Translations under genes and position numbers: made by a program
The notes under the pieces: model-generated
What the model was told of the DNA's origin: nothing
The model's input: the letters and a program-made list of their open reading frames with translations, nothing else
The model's database searches: none
Origin: Neobacillus sp. PS3-12
GTDB taxonomy: Bacteria > Bacillota > Bacilli > Bacillales > Cytobacillaceae
Length of the DNA: 64,000 nt
NCBI RefSeq assembly: GCF_030915385.1
Contig: NZ_CP133268.1
Span: 1,612,001 to 1,676,000 of the forward strand
Direction of reading: 5' to 3'
Shown here: in pieces, positions 8,193-17,626 of the stretch
Numbering within the stretch: position 1 is the stretch's first letter
How the letters are laid out: every line of letters begins with the position of its first letter

Positions 8193-9701
8193 CTATTTTT
8201 CAATGGGCTCAAACTGTTCCACAAATAGTGCAAGTGTACGTGTCATGACACCCGTGGCACCTGCAGGGCCGAGGTCATAATCCTTAGCTGATGTTGCAGT
8301 ACCAGCAATATCAAGGTGAACCCATGGCGTATTTTCTGCAAACTCACCAATAAATGCCCCAGCGACAATCGCATGACCTTCACGTCCTGGTGAATTATTC
8401 AAGTCAGCTATTTTGCTGCTGCGGACTCTTTCTTTATCCCGTTCAAATAGCGGCAGCTGCCATATTGGTTCAGAAGCCTCCATGGAAGCTTCCAGAACCT
8501 GTTCATACAGACGTTCATTATTGGTCATTGCACCGGTTGTATATAATCCAAGTGCTGTAATAACCCCACCTGTTAATGTTGCCACATCAACAAGATACTC
8601 CGCACCATGGTGCTTGGCATAGGTAACAGCATCTGCTAAAACAAGCCGGCCCTCTGCATCCGTGTTTAATACCTCAATGGTTTTACCACTCATCGAAGTG
8701 ATCACATCATCCGGTTTAAATGCTGAACCGCTAATCATATTGTCCGTTGAAGGGATCACAGCCACGACATTTTGCTCTGGCTTCAATTCTCCAATGATTT
8801 GCATCGCCCCGAGAACTGCCGCAGCTCCGCCCATGTCTGTCTTCATTCCAACGATCCCTGTTTTTGTCTTTATGGAATAACCCCCGGTATCAAACGTAAT
8901 TCCTTTCCCCACAAGGCCAATGACATCATTCCATTGTTCTTTTCCTTGATATTTTAGAACAATCATTTTCGGCGGTTCGGATGAACCCTGGTTGACGGCA
9001 AGGAACGCTCCCATGCCTAGCTTTTGAATTTCTTCTTTTTCCAAAATCTCGGCCTCAAATCCATATTGTGCAGCTATGCTGCTTGCATAGTTAGCAATAT
9101 CAGTCGCTGTTAAGAGATTCCCCGGAATATTGACAAGCGTGCGCGCTGAATTTACTCCATTTCCAAATGCCTGACCAACCTCGAGTGCTGCCAGGATTTC
9201 TTCTTTATCAGTTGAATCAGTGTAAATGGTAAAGCTGTTTACCGTTTTTTCAGGTTCGTTTGATTTCTGTTTATATCCTTCAAATTGATATGTTGCCAGC
9301 GTGAATGCTTCGCTTAATGCATGGGCTGCATCCAAGCTATCGATTTTTTCAGAAAGGAAAGAGCCTAACAGAATCGCTGCCTCTTCGATTTTGGCCGCTT
9401 TCATTTGCTTAAACAATTTACCAAAAGCATCTCTTAACTTTTCAAATGTCAAATCTTTTTCTTTTCCCAGGCCGACAAAATAAATACGCTTCGCACCTAT
9501 TTTGCCAAGGGTATGTAGCTTGTTAATATTTTTGAATTTAGCGGACAAATCCCCACTTTTGACAAGCTCAGTTAATTGTCCGGAAAATGATTCATCCAGC
9601 TGGGCGAGATCTCCGCCAAACTTCTCAGGCTTATCAAATAAACCGATAATGATGCTTTCGTGTTGCTTGGATAGTTGGAAATGATTTTCGATTTTAAACA
9701 C
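8193..9701 (-). CDS. pepA: Leucyl aminopeptidase (M17)
   Basis: A cytosolic, two-metal, hexameric aminopeptidase that removes N-terminal residues from peptides. The 502-residue protein matches B. subtilis PepA (YuiE). The N-terminal domain is variable. The catalytic domain contains [18 protein letters not shown] near residue 262 (metal-binding Lys and Asp), an Asp in [11 protein letters not shown], and the family signature [14 protein letters not shown] near residue 345. A GTG start at 9701 follows GGAGGT. The DUF309 gene lies 33 bp upstream on the same strand and may be co-transcribed. Confidence 0.95.
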   Translation of the reverse strand: MFKIENHFQLSKQHESIIIGLFDKPEKFGGDLAQLDESFSGQLTELVKSGDLSAKFKNINKLHTLGKIGAKRIYFVGLGKEKDLTFEKLRDAFGKLFKQMKAAKIEEAAILLGSFLSEKIDSLDAAHALSEAFTLATYQFEGYKQKSNEPEKTVNSFTIYTDSTDKEEILAALEVGQAFGNGVNSARTLVNIPGNLLTATDIANYASSIAAQYGFEAEILEKEEIQKLGMGAFLAVNQGSSEPPKMIVLKYQGKEQWNDVIGLVGKGITFDTGGYSIKTKTGIVGMKTDMGGAAAVLGAMQIIGELKPEQNVVAVIPSTDNMISGSAFKPDDVITSMSGKTIEVLNTDAEGRLVLADAVTYAKHHGAEYLVDVATLTGGVITALGLYTTGAMTNNERLYEQVLEASMEASEPIWQLPLFERDKERVRSSKIADLNNSPGREGHAIVAGAFIGEFAENTPWVHLDIAGTATSAKDYDLGPAGATGVMTRTLALFVEQFEPIEK

Positions 9702-9734
9702 AATAAGACCTCCGTTTTATTTTTTCTTTTTCTA

Positions 9735-10124
9735 TTATAAATCTTCATCCTCTTCGATAAAGAGATATAGCCTTGGCAGTATGGGCAGCTTATCAATTTC
9801 CTCATAAGGGATTGAATCAATATCGTCTGGAAATAACGATAATGCCTCCTCGATAAAAGGATACACCTTTTCTAAATCAAGACCCCAATGCTTTGGCCGA
9901 TAGGATTGCAAATATCTGTGAGCCGTCATCATCATGGAACGAGCTCCTTTTACATTTCCATAACTATAATGGTAGATCGCCACACTCATTTGCAGCAAAC
10001 CCTTAATAAAAAGATTTTCTTTGTCGGTCATCCATACCTCTTCGAGTAAATCATGACACGTATAGTAATCTTCATCGTTGAAGGCCACAAAAAACTCATA
10101 ATATTCGAGCGGATAATCTTCCAC
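9735..10124 (-). CDS. DUF309 family protein
   Basis: A 129-residue soluble helical protein with the DUF309 hallmark CHDLLEEVW (residues 23-31) and a second conserved segment, KGLLQMSVAIYHYSYGN. B. subtilis YpuF belongs to this family, whose biochemical role is unknown. The metal-ligand-like His and Glu in HDLLEEVW are conserved in the family. It starts at GTG 10124 after GGGGGG and lies just upstream of pepA on the same strand. Confidence 0.8.
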   Translation of the reverse strand: MEDYPLEYYEFFVAFNDEDYYTCHDLLEEVWMTDKENLFIKGLLQMSVAIYHYSYGNVKGARSMMMTAHRYLQSYRPKHWGLDLEKVYPFIEEALSLFPDDIDSIPYEEIDKLPILPRLYLFIEEDEDL

Positions 10125-10191
10125 AAAAATTGCCCCCCTGCTAAATCATATGGTGCCATTTTTTATTTTAAAATTAAATTCCCTTATACAC

Positions 10192-10222
10192 AAAAAAACA
10201 GGCTTATTTGTCGCCTGTTTTT
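10192..10222 (-). terminator. Terminator of yuiC
   Basis: AACAGGC and GCCTGTT form a stem flanked by A and T runs, overlapping the yuiC stop codon. Confidence 0.8.
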
Positions 10223-10910
10223 ATCTTTGTTCTGATTTGATATATTGCTGACGAAACACCTGCATCGATTTATCCTCATTTAATGCAGTTAATTCTTGTT
10301 CTGTCAGCTTTCCACTGCCTTTATGGACAATGTATACCTCCAACTGCTTTTTTCCCCAAGAATGATATACTTCATTTACTGTTTCATAATATAGGTCAAG
10401 CTCATTCCCTTTTATGGCTCCACCTTTATCTGCCACGACTCCGTATCCATAGCCAGGGATAAACAGAATGGTTCCTATTGGAAAAATACTTAAATCAGCA
10501 GCAATAGTTGAAAATAAATCACGCTTTACCTTTACCCCGGAATAAGTGATTCCGTAACTGGGACTATCTTTGCTTTTACCTGTTGATTCATACCCAGCTG
10601 TATAACCTGTTGCAATAACCGTTTGTTTAGGATATTTGGACCAATCAATCGAATTTTCTAATGGAACTGTCTCCGCTGAAGCTTTGGAAGATAGGAATGT
10701 TTCCATCCAAGCACCCGTGTGATGGGTAAACTCCACAAGGTTCATTTTTACTTTTTCTTCAAGTATGTGTGCTTCTTTTAATTTTAAACTAACAAATGCT
10801 AACAGCGTGTTAGATTTCACTCCAGATATTGATTGATATGTCATTAAAAGCGCGGTCAGAAAAAGAAACGTCATGGCTAAACGCCTAAAAAAATCAGCTA
10901 ATTGATTCAT
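10221..10910 (-). CDS. yuiC: 3D-domain protein YuiC, likely cell-wall hydrolase
   Basis: A membrane-anchored protein. An N-terminal hydrophobic helix (residues 13-27) is followed by an extracytoplasmic linker and a C-terminal 3D domain: [20 protein letters not shown] near residue 148, then the conserved acidic residues of KGNELDLYY. The three aspartates of this MltA-like beta-barrel support lytic-transglycosylase activity, as shown for B. subtilis YuiC (a stationary-phase Sps protein). It has 229 residues. It starts at an ATG behind GGAGGGTG. It is separated by a terminator from yuiB upstream. Confidence 0.9.
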   Translation of the reverse strand: MNQLADFFRRLAMTFLFLTALLMTYQSISGVKSNTLLAFVSLKLKEAHILEEKVKMNLVEFTHHTGAWMETFLSSKASAETVPLENSIDWSKYPKQTVIATGYTAGYESTGKSKDSPSYGITYSGVKVKRDLFSTIAADLSIFPIGTILFIPGYGYGVVADKGGAIKGNELDLYYETVNEVYHSWGKKQLEVYIVHKGSGKLTEQELTALNEDKSMQVFRQQYIKSEQR

Positions 10911-10980
10911 TCAATTTTTCACCCTCCAGAAATAGTAGTTTCCCGGATGGAGGGAAATATACAAAAATGAAGGTAAATTA

Positions 10981-11013
10981 AAAAGAAAATCCATTACTAT
11001 TTTGTAATGGATG
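10981..11013 (-). terminator. Terminator of yuiB
   Basis: ATCCATTAC and GTAATGGAT form a perfect nine-base stem with a six-base loop, and the minus strand continues TTTTCTTTTT. Confidence 0.85.
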
Positions 11014-11033
11014 AGTTAATACTCCTGATTTAA

Positions 11034-11357
11034 TTAAAACATGGCGTAGCCATTTTTTCGTAACAGCTTGATGGTAATCCCAGCAGCAATTGCTCCTGCT
11101 AAGCCGCTTAGAAGGATAATAATATCTGCAGATCCTAATGATGCAAATCGGTGTCCAAGTTGGGTAAAGGCATAGCGGCTGTTGGTAAAATACTCAATAA
11201 ACCGAACTTTATCTACAATGAGAATAGCAATAATAGGGTAAATAATAGCCATTATCCACGACATTCTTAATAACATATTAAGGAGAAAGCCGATCCCAAA
11301 AAATAACACAAAAAATAATAAAACGGATATAATTAACACCACAATGCTCATCTGCAT
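11034..11357 (-). CDS. yuiB: YuiB-like integral membrane protein
   Basis: A 107-residue protein with three or four membrane segments (about residues 3-28, 33-48 and 77-98) and a short basic end (KLLRKNGYAMF). It matches B. subtilis YuiB in length, hydrophobic pattern and position between yuiC and yumB. Function unknown. The ATG at 11357 follows GGAGG at good spacing. Confidence 0.8.
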   Translation of the reverse strand: MQMSIVVLIISVLLFFVLFFGIGFLLNMLLRMSWIMAIIYPIIAILIVDKVRFIEYFTNSRYAFTQLGHRFASLGSADIIILLSGLAGAIAAGITIKLLRKNGYAMF

Positions 11358-11469
11358 GGTAATATCCTCCTCTCACACTTTCATTAAGTGTAACTGAATG
11401 TCCAAAATCCCGTCAATTAAATCATTCATTATAGGGGTATTTACCTCCTATATTCCTGGTAAGTAATTA

Positions 11470-11494
11470 GAAAAGAGGCAGATGTCTCTGCCCC
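11470..11494 (-). terminator. Terminator of yumB
   Basis: GAGGCAGA pairs with TCTGCCCC apart from one mismatch, with TTTT next on the minus strand, just past the yumB stop. Confidence 0.7.
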
Positions 11495-11516
11495 TTCAGT
11501 CCGTTTTATTGTGTGA

Positions 11517-12734
11517 TTAAAATACTTTAAACTTTCCTTTTTTCAACATTAGTGATGCCCCGCCAATCATAAACAACGAGCGGTTGTCGACGACTTTTTT
11601 CATCAATGATGCTTTACCGCCTCTTAATTTTTTACCATAAACAACCCCAATTGCATCGTCTTCACCGAGTGAACATACTGTACCTTTAATGTTCGGCTTA
11701 AATACTTCAAGGTCCGTTTTACCTTTAATAAGTGCGGCAAGATTACGTGCACAGCATTGACCTTGTTGCATGGCAATTTGAGCTGTCGGAGGATACGGGC
11801 GATTAATTTCTTCATTAATAAATAATGAAGAATCACCGATGATAAAAATATTGTCCTGGCCAGGTACCCTTAAATCAGTTTGTACCTTAACCCTTCCTCT
11901 CATAGCTTCAAAACCGGATTTTTCAATAATTGAATTTCCTCGGATTCCAGCAGCCCAAACAACGGTTGCTGCTTTAATTTCAATTGGCTCCTCGTCTTTT
12001 TTTCCTGCAATGATTCCAACAGAAGTACATTCTTTTATGGCCGTACCAATTAAAAATTCAACACCTTTTCTTTCCAATTGGGACACAGCATATTGAACAA
12101 GATCTTCATCAAAACCTGGAAGAATAGTTGGTGCTGCTTCTACACAAGTAATTTTCACTTTATTAAAATCTACGTCATATTCATGACAAAGCTCTGGGAT
12201 TCGATTTGTTAACTCACCAAGAAATTCAATTCCAGTAAATCCTGCTCCGCCAACAACAATTGATAATCTTTCTTCTTTCTTTTCTTCTTCCATGTTGTAA
12301 GTGGCAAATTGGTATTCAAGATGTTCCCTTAATTGACGTGAAGAGTTAACATTTACAATACCAAAAGCGTACTCTTTTAATCCTTTGATTCCGAACGTTT
12401 CAGGCTCTCCGCCCAATGCAACAACTAGATAATCGTAGTCAACTTCCCCATTCTCCAAGATTACTTTCTTTTCCTCTTTTTTAATTTCTACGGCTGTGTC
12501 TTGGATAAATTCGACTTTATTACGATCAATCACATCACGAATTTCATAACGAACACGATCATGGTGTAATGTACCGGCAGATGCTTCATGCAACCATGTG
12601 GTTTCATAATGATAATCATTTTTATTAACCAAAACAATTTCTACATCATTAACACCAACTAATTTCTGCATGGTTACGGCTGTCATCAAACCACCATAAC
12701 CTGCACCTAATATAACTACCTTTGGCTTTCTCAA
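11517..12734 (-). CDS. yumB: Type II NADH dehydrogenase (NDH-2 family)
   Basis: A single-subunit flavoprotein that passes electrons from NADH to menaquinone without pumping protons, attached to the inner face of the membrane. An FAD Rossmann motif GAGYGG lies near residue 8 and an NAD motif GGAGFTGIE near residue 163. The quinone-site signature [15 protein letters not shown] is near residue 311, followed by a hydrophobic/basic C-terminus. It matches B. subtilis YumB over its length. The frame is open to 12749, but the TTG at 12734 gives the canonical MRKPKV start. It is divergent from yumC across a gap with a Rex-like site. Confidence 0.92.
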   Translation of the reverse strand: MRKPKVVILGAGYGGLMTAVTMQKLVGVNDVEIVLVNKNDYHYETTWLHEASAGTLHHDRVRYEIRDVIDRNKVEFIQDTAVEIKKEEKKVILENGEVDYDYLVVALGGEPETFGIKGLKEYAFGIVNVNSSRQLREHLEYQFATYNMEEEKKEERLSIVVGGAGFTGIEFLGELTNRIPELCHEYDVDFNKVKITCVEAAPTILPGFDEDLVQYAVSQLERKGVEFLIGTAIKECTSVGIIAGKKDEEPIEIKAATVVWAAGIRGNSIIEKSGFEAMRGRVKVQTDLRVPGQDNIFIIGDSSLFINEEINRPYPPTAQIAMQQGQCCARNLAALIKGKTDLEVFKPNIKGTVCSLGEDDAIGVVYGKKLRGGKASLMKKVVDNRSLFMIGGASLMLKKGKFKVF

Positions 12735-13115
12735 AGTGATCACTTCCACCTTTTATATTTTTTATATCGCTTCTTCTTATCTTCCACATCTTTCATACAT
12801 ATTATTTTGGAGATTAGAAAAAGTTTGTGATGTTTTTCACGATGATGGACAAAAAAATGTACCATTTACGTCACAAAATAGTAACAATATATTTACTTAC
12901 CATCTTATTATTTTTTTTTTCTTTTTCAAGCAAATAATATTCAAATTTATTATGAAAAATTTTAAAAAAATCGACACCTTTTTCAAAAAAATTTTTATAA
13001 AATAAAGTTTTTGTTCAATAGTCAGAATATATACATAATATTATGTGGAAATAAATAAATATGTGATATGACAAACAATGGAATTTGTTCATTACTATGT
13101 GTGGGGTGATTAGCA
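12735..13115. other. AT-rich divergent promoter region of yumB and yumC
   Basis: This 381-bp gap between two divergent flavoprotein genes is very AT-rich, with long A and T runs around 12905-13010. No gene was found; the open frame at 12736-13005 on the plus strand is a low-complexity Phe/Lys-rich chance frame. A Rex-like palindrome lies at 12825-12842. GGGGTGATTAGCA directly before 13116 is the yumC ribosome site. Confidence 0.6.
12825..12842. promoter_or_regulatory. Rex-like (NADH-sensing repressor) operator candidate upstream of yumB
   Basis: TTGTGATGTTTTTCACGA matches the Gram-positive Rex consensus TTGTGAA-N4-TTCACAA at 12 of 14 defined positions. It lies 91 bp upstream of yumB, an NADH dehydrogenase, and Rex controls ndh in B. 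subtilis. It also resembles the FNR/CRP half-sites TGTGA and TCAC, so Fnr is an alternative. The call is inference from motif and context. Confidence 0.45.
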
Positions 13116-14114
13116 ATGGAAGAGGATCAAAAACTTTATGATATAACGATTATCGGTGGAGGTCCTGTAGGCTTGTTCACAGCATTTTACGGAGGGATGA
13201 GACAAGCATCTGTAAAGGTGATCGAAAGCCTTCCCCAGCTAGGAGGTCAGCTAACAGCGCTTTATCCTGAAAAAAATATATATGATGTTGCCGGTTTCCC
13301 AAAAATTCGTGCACAAGAATTAGTTCATAATTTAAAGGAGCAAATGTCCAAGTTTGAACCAACCATAGTACTGGAACAATCTGTGGCTAATGTTGAAAAA
13401 CAGCCGAATGGAAATTTTAAAATAACAACCAACAAGGAAGTGCATTATTCTAAAGCGGTTATTATCACTGCTGGAAACGGGGCATTCCAGCCCCGCCGTC
13501 TGGAATTAGAGGGCATTGAAAAATTTGAACGCCGAAATTTACATTATTTCATTGATGATTTAAATAAATTCGCTGGTAAAAAAGTGGTTGTATTTGGTGG
13601 AGGCGATTCGGCTGTTGACTGGGCCTTGATGCTGGAGCCAATTGCTAAGCAAGTAACGATTGTTCACCGCAGAGATAAATTCCGTGCACATGAGCATAGT
13701 GTAGAAAATTTAACAAATTCCAGGGTTGATATTAAGATACCATATGTCCCTGCATCATTTACAAGCGATGAAAATGGGATCAAGCAGGTTGTGATCAATG
13801 AAGTCAAAAGTGAAAATAAAGTAACAATTGATGTTGATGATGTAATCGTAAACTATGGCTTCGTCTCCTCCCTTGGACCAATTAAGGACTGGGGACTTAT
13901 CATTGATCGAAATGCGATTGTTGTCAATTCAAGGATGGAAACAAATCAGCCAGGTATCTATGCTGCTGGAGATATTTGCACCTATGATGGAAAAATGAAA
14001 TTGATTGCCTCCGGTTTCGGTGAAGCTCCAACCGCCATTAACAATGCTAAATCCTATATTGACCCTAAAGCAAAGACCCAGTCTATCCATAGTTCATCGT
14101 TGTTTAATGACTAA
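13116..14114 (+). CDS. yumC: Ferredoxin--NADP(+) reductase, thioredoxin-reductase type
   Basis: A homodimeric flavoprotein of the thioredoxin-reductase-like FNR class, lacking the CxxC of true TrxB. The FAD motif [10 protein letters not shown] is near residue 13, followed by [17 protein letters not shown]. The NADPH motif [14 protein letters not shown] lies near residue 162, and [14 protein letters not shown] near residue 282 is the C-terminal FAD contact. It matches B. subtilis YumC. It supplies reduced ferredoxin or flavodoxin for iron-sulfur and redox enzymes. The start ATG follows GGGGTGATT. It ends at a strong bidirectional terminator shared with yutM. Confidence 0.93.
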   Translation: MEEDQKLYDITIIGGGPVGLFTAFYGGMRQASVKVIESLPQLGGQLTALYPEKNIYDVAGFPKIRAQELVHNLKEQMSKFEPTIVLEQSVANVEKQPNGNFKITTNKEVHYSKAVIITAGNGAFQPRRLELEGIEKFERRNLHYFIDDLNKFAGKKVVVFGGGDSAVDWALMLEPIAKQVTIVHRRDKFRAHEHSVENLTNSRVDIKIPYVPASFTSDENGIKQVVINEVKSENKVTIDVDDVIVNYGFVSSLGPIKDWGLIIDRNAIVVNSRMETNQPGIYAAGDICTYDGKMKLIASGFGEAPTAINNAKSYIDPKAKTQSIHSSSLFND

Positions 14115-14119
14115 TCAGT

Positions 14120-14147
14120 AAAGGCGTCCACGGTTGAGGACGCCTTT
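14120..14147. terminator. Shared terminator of yumC and yutM
   Basis: AAAGGCGTCC and GGACGCCTTT form a perfect ten-base stem between convergent genes. Confidence 0.85.
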
Positions 14148-14150
14148 CAT

Positions 14151-14516
14151 TTAACATTCTTCTGGGGCACCTGCATTTGCAGCTGTTCGGAAGGAAGATC
14201 CACAGCCGCAGGAAGCAATCGCATTCGGATTTTCAATCGTAAAGCCGCCGCCCATCATGGATTGTTTATAATCAATTTTCGTTCCTTTCAGTACAGGGGC
14301 ACTTTCTTTATCCACTAAAATATTGATTCCAAATTGTTCAAATTGGGAATCCCCATCTTTTACTTCATGGTCAAATCCTACTCCGTAAGATAACCCGCTG
14401 CATCCGCCTCCTTGAACGGCAATGCGCAAGTATGCTCCTTCTTCTTCATTATGTTTCATCATTTCTTTTATTTGAAGAGCCGCAGCTTCTGTTAGAACAA
14501 TAACATCATTACTCAT
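14151..14516 (-). CDS. yutM: A-type iron-sulfur carrier (HesB/IscA/ErpA family)
   Basis: A 121-residue A-type carrier that accepts or delivers Fe-S clusters. The three conserved cysteines are in GGGCSGLSYG (near residue 39) and the C-terminal SCGCGSSFR (near residue 103). The sequence fits B. subtilis YutM, which sits next to yumC there too. Other Fe-S genes lie nearby (yutI) and the suf operon is 20 kb to the right. The start ATG follows GGAGGG. A short Cys-containing tail (GAPEEC) ends the protein. Confidence 0.92.
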   Translation of the reverse strand: MSNDVIVLTEAAALQIKEMMKHNEEEGAYLRIAVQGGGCSGLSYGVGFDHEVKDGDSQFEQFGINILVDKESAPVLKGTKIDYKQSMMGGGFTIENPNAIASCGCGSSFRTAANAGAPEEC

Positions 14517-14675
14517 TTTTTACCCTCCTTTTTATTTCCACTGTGTAAATATCGTTTTTCTTTCAGTATATACACTTCAGACCATGTACTCAACAAATTA
14601 ACTTCCAATTTGATAACCACTAAAGGAAAACTTCGTTATAATATATATAACAATAATAGTAAGGGGAGAGATGCG

Positions 14676-15356
14676 ATGTCCCCCATTGAGCCCATATTCG
14701 ATAAAAAATACGAATGTTTATTTTGTAAAAAACCTTTTATTAGCAAAAAGGTTCGCAGCCGCTTTATAAAAGTTTCCCATTTTGACAGTGATTTTTTTCC
14801 TATTTATCAATCGGAGGATGCAAATCCTCTACACTATCATATTATGGTGTGTCCATCTTGCGGTTTCTCATTCTCAGAAGATTTTTCAAAAGCTTTTCCT
14901 CCGGGGGCAAAAGAAACTATAACACATGAGGTGTGCAGCCGTTGGGTTCCACATAACTTCAGTGGAAAACGGAGCATTCACCAAGCTATTCAAACCTATA
15001 AACTTGCCATTCTTTGTGGATCTTTAAAAAAAGAAAAACATATTACTATGGCAGGAATATATATGCGGGTAGGATGGCTTTACCGGTTACTCGAGAATCA
15101 GGAACAAGAACAACGTTTTTTGAAACTTGCCCTAAAAGAATATGAGGATTCCTTGTATTATGGTGACTATACTAGAACTCAAGTCACCGAAATTAGACTC
15201 CTATATTTAATTGGAGAGGTTTCACGAAGATTAAACGATCGCCAAAAGGCTGTTCAATATTTTTCACAGGTAATTGAAAAACAAAGACAATCCGTCGAAC
15301 CGAACATTATTGAAATGGCCCGAGAACGCTGGCGTGAAATAAGAGATAATAGCTAA
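14676..15356 (+). CDS. DUF2225 family protein with zinc-ribbon-like cysteines and TPR-like helices
   Basis: A soluble 226-residue protein. Two CxxC pairs (CLFCKKPF near residue 14 and CPSCGFSF near residue 65) probably bind zinc. The C-terminal 110 residues are helical and resemble TPR repeats (AGIYMRVGWLYRLLENQEQE, LIGEVSRRLNDRQKAVQYFS). DUF2225 proteins are common in Firmicutes without a proven role. The frame extends 22 codons upstream, but the ATG at 14676 follows AAGGGGAGAG and begins the conserved part. It is monocistronic. Confidence 0.85.
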   Translation: MSPIEPIFDKKYECLFCKKPFISKKVRSRFIKVSHFDSDFFPIYQSEDANPLHYHIMVCPSCGFSFSEDFSKAFPPGAKETITHEVCSRWVPHNFSGKRSIHQAIQTYKLAILCGSLKKEKHITMAGIYMRVGWLYRLLENQEQEQRFLKLALKEYEDSLYYGDYTRTQVTEIRLLYLIGEVSRRLNDRQKAVQYFSQVIEKQRQSVEPNIIEMARERWREIRDNS

Positions 15357-15385
15357 AAAGGAACAGGCGGGCCTGTTCCTTTTTA
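15356..15385 (+). terminator. Terminator of the DUF2225 gene
   Basis: AGGAACAGGC and GCCTGTTCCT pair around a very tight turn and TTTTT follows. The stop codon TAA forms its left edge. Confidence 0.85.
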
Positions 15386-15436
15386 TGCCGAGCCCAAGCT
15401 TCCTTCTTCACAAAAAAAGGACTTGAACTTTGTATA

Positions 15437-15676
15437 TTAAAACATTGGATTTTCATCTAAAAATTGATAAATATTTTCAACCAGCTCATCTGGGGTTTGT
15501 CCCCTTACAACTTCTCCATTCACCAGCGCGAAAAGACCTGCTGCGCATTTTCCGCAGTGACTAAGGCATCCATACTCAATGACGTCTAAGTTAGGGTCCC
15601 TCTCTAAAATTGCACGGGCTTTTTGAGAGCCGCTAGCCAGATTGCTGATACAAAACTCAATAATTGGCTTAAACAT
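15437..15676 (-). CDS. yuzB: DUF1450 family protein YuzB
   Basis: A 79-residue protein like B. subtilis YuzB. The conserved cysteines lie in [10 protein letters not shown] and [21 protein letters not shown], a pattern similar to thioredoxin-like [2Fe-2S] ferredoxins, so cluster or metal binding is plausible but unproven. Start ATG 15676 is preferred over a GTG nine bases upstream because GAGGTG then has normal spacing. It lies next to yuzD as in B. subtilis, on the same strand, though a hairpin separates the two. Confidence 0.87.
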   Translation of the reverse strand: MFKPIIEFCISNLASGSQKARAILERDPNLDVIEYGCLSHCGKCAAGLFALVNGEVVRGQTPDELVENIYQFLDENPMF

Positions 15677-15744
15677 ATATTTCACCTCTACTAACTCATC
15701 ATCGTACTCTTAATGTCCAGCTTCGTCAACAATTTATGATTGAA

Positions 15745-15780
15745 AAAAATAAGCATTCCAGAGACTGGAATACTTATTTT
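15745..15780 (-). terminator. Terminator of yuzD
   Basis: AAATAAGCATTCCAG and CTGGAATACTTATTT pair with one mismatch around AGA, overlapping the yuzD stop and followed by TTTTTT on the minus strand. Confidence 0.8.
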
Positions 15781-16097
15781 GCTTGATATCCGTATTTTTC
15801 GAGCTCTGAAAAAATCATTTTTAATCGTGGATTTCCTTCTCCAACTATTACTCCGTTTATCACAACAACAGGATAGAACATATCCTCTTCAATGACCTTT
15901 TTAGCGAACTTTTGTTTTGTAGGATCACTTGGTGGATTGAAAATATCTACATAAGAAATTTGAAAGGGCTGTTCTGGAAACTTTCTAATGATAGCCGCTT
16001 CAAGCCATTCACAGGTTTCCTTTGATGATGGTAAATTTACACAACTAGCACAAATCTGTTCAGCACCATAAACAATAATTTCAGCATAATTTTCCAT
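15774..16097 (-). CDS. yuzD: DUF1462 thioredoxin-like protein YuzD
   Basis: A 107-residue thioredoxin-fold protein matching B. subtilis YuzD. CASCVNLPSSKETCEWLEAA near residue 16 carries a CxxC redox-type motif. The segment DMFYPVVVINGVIVGEGNPRL is highly conserved and holds a cis-proline-like position. Redox function is inferred from the fold. The frame opens six codons earlier, but the ATG at 16097 gives the usual family N-terminus. Its ribosome site is weak. It is divergent from yutI. Confidence 0.85.
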   Translation of the reverse strand: MENYAEIIVYGAEQICASCVNLPSSKETCEWLEAAIIRKFPEQPFQISYVDIFNPPSDPTKQKFAKKVIEEDMFYPVVVINGVIVGEGNPRLKMIFSELEKYGYQAK

Positions 16098-16253
16098 GAT
16101 AAACCTATTCCCCATTTTTTCCTTTTATTTTATACTATATCTAAGTTGTTAACCAACCATTATTTTGCAAATAATTCTCAATTAGACATTCCACAGGATG
16201 GATTTTTACTAACAATGACATTATAATAGGGATTAGGAAAGGAGTCGATTTGT

Positions 16254-16490
16254 TTGGCAGAGCTAGAAATGAAAGAACAAGTTCAGGAAGTATTAGATAA
16301 ATTACGTCCATTTCTTCTTCGGGACGGTGGGGATTGCGAATTGGTTGACGTAGAAGACGGTATTGTAAAACTACGTTTGCTAGGTGCTTGTGGAAGCTGC
16401 CCAAGCTCAACTATTACTTTAAAAGCTGGTATTGAACGCGCACTTTTAGAAGAAGTTCCAGGTGTGCTTGAAGTAGAACAAGTTTTTTAA
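16254..16490 (+). CDS. yutI: NifU-type Fe-S scaffold/carrier
   Basis: A 78-residue stand-alone Nfu domain that binds a [4Fe-4S] cluster between two subunits and passes it to target enzymes. [20 protein letters not shown] leads to the cluster motif CGSCPSST (residues 46-53). It matches B. subtilis YutI. The start is TTG 16254 preceded by AAAGGAG. It is a single-gene unit with its own terminator. Confidence 0.92.
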   Translation: MAELEMKEQVQEVLDKLRPFLLRDGGDCELVDVEDGIVKLRLLGACGSCPSSTITLKAGIERALLEEVPGVLEVEQVF

Positions 16491-16520
16491 AAGCGATTGC
16501 CATTTGGCAACCGCTTTTTC
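16489..16520 (+). terminator. Terminator of yutI
   Basis: AAGCGATTGCC and GGCAACCGCTT pair with one mismatch around ATTT, followed by TTTT. Confidence 0.85.
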
Positions 16521-16548
16521 ATTGTCCAGCATCATCACCAACAGGACT

Positions 16549-17540
16549 TTATTTTACCAATTGAATTGGTTTCCAGTCTTTATTCACAAGTGTAGTTGGA
16601 TTCTCTCCATTTATAACTGCTTTAATATTATCAATACATAATTTCATCATGGTGACTCGTGTTTCCACACTTGAGCTCCCAATGTGTGGTAGCGCTACTA
16701 CGTTTGGAAGAGCTAATAACGGATGCTCTGCACCTATTGGCTCCTTGACAAAAACGTCTAATCCGGCTCCAGCGATATCCTTTTCCACAAGGGCATCATA
16801 CAGGGCTTGTTCATCGATAACAGGACCTCTTCCTACGTTAATAAAGATCGCGTTCTTTTCATTTTTTTAAATGTATCCCGCATAAACATATTTCTTGTTT
16901 CATTTGTAAGTGGAGTTAAACTGACAATGAAATCAGATTTCTCAACTAATTCATCAAATGAACAGTAAACCGCTCCTAATAATTTTTCTGCTTCAGGTTT
17001 TCTGGTCCGATTATGATAAAGAATTTCCATATCAAAGCCTGTTGCCCGTTTCGCAACCGTTTCGCCAATTTTCCCCATACCGACGATTCCAATTGTCTTA
17101 TGGTGGATATCATGACCAGCAAGCAATAATGGGCTCCAGCTTTTCCATTCATTTTTCTTAACTAATTCTGCTGCTTCAACCAATCTACGGGCAGTCGCCA
17201 TTAATAATCCAAATGCTAAGTCCGCAGTTGTATCGGTTAAAACATCTGGAGTATTACAGACAGCAATCCCGTTTTTGGTAGCCGTTTCTAGATCGATATT
17301 ATCGAAGCCAACAGCCAGATTGGCTACAACTTTTAATTGGCTGCCAGCAGTTAAAACAGCGGCATCAATTTTGTCAGATAGCATGGTTAATAAAGCATCT
17401 GCCGTTTTCGCTTCTTCAAGTAACCTCTCTCTTGGAACAGGTACATCTTCAGAATCCCACATTTTAACTTGATATTGACTTTTAATGGATTCTATAGCTT
17501 CATCAGGAAGCTTTCGAGTAATAAAAATAGTTGGTTTCAT
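16549..17540 (-). pseudogene. D-2-hydroxyacid (glycerate/glyoxylate) dehydrogenase, interrupted by one frameshift
   Basis: The two frames together make a full NAD(P)-dependent D-2-hydroxyacid dehydrogenase of the GhrB/HprA type. The first (16833-17540) has the substrate loop NLAVGFDNIDLE and the Rossmann motif VGMGKIGE. It ends early in KKMKRTRSLLT. The other frame restores the expected KKNAIFINVGRGPVIDEQAL, then AGAGLDVF and the catalytic LPHIGSSS. The break is at about 16853-16858, where an A-run is one base shorter than needed. Start ATG 17540 follows AGAAGGG. This could be a sequencing indel rather than a true pseudogene. Confidence 0.85.
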
Positions 17541-17626
17541 GCTTTTTCCCTTCTTCATGTGGATTGGATAATTATGCCTTTCATTGATATTTTAGCATAA
17601 TATTATCCAGGTTTCTGTGAACATTA

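Noticed and set aside
11373..11429. An 18-codon frame (MNDLIDGILDIQLHLMKV) just upstream of yuiB on the minus strand, with AGGAGGT nearby.
   Set aside because: The spacing from AGGAGGT to the ATG is about 13 bases, too long for a good site, and the peptide matches nothing known. A leader peptide remains possible but unsupported.
12736..13005. An 89-residue plus-strand frame in the yumB-yumC gap.
   Set aside because: It consists of Phe/Ile/Lys runs from AT-rich DNA, has no ribosome site and covers the yumB promoter region.
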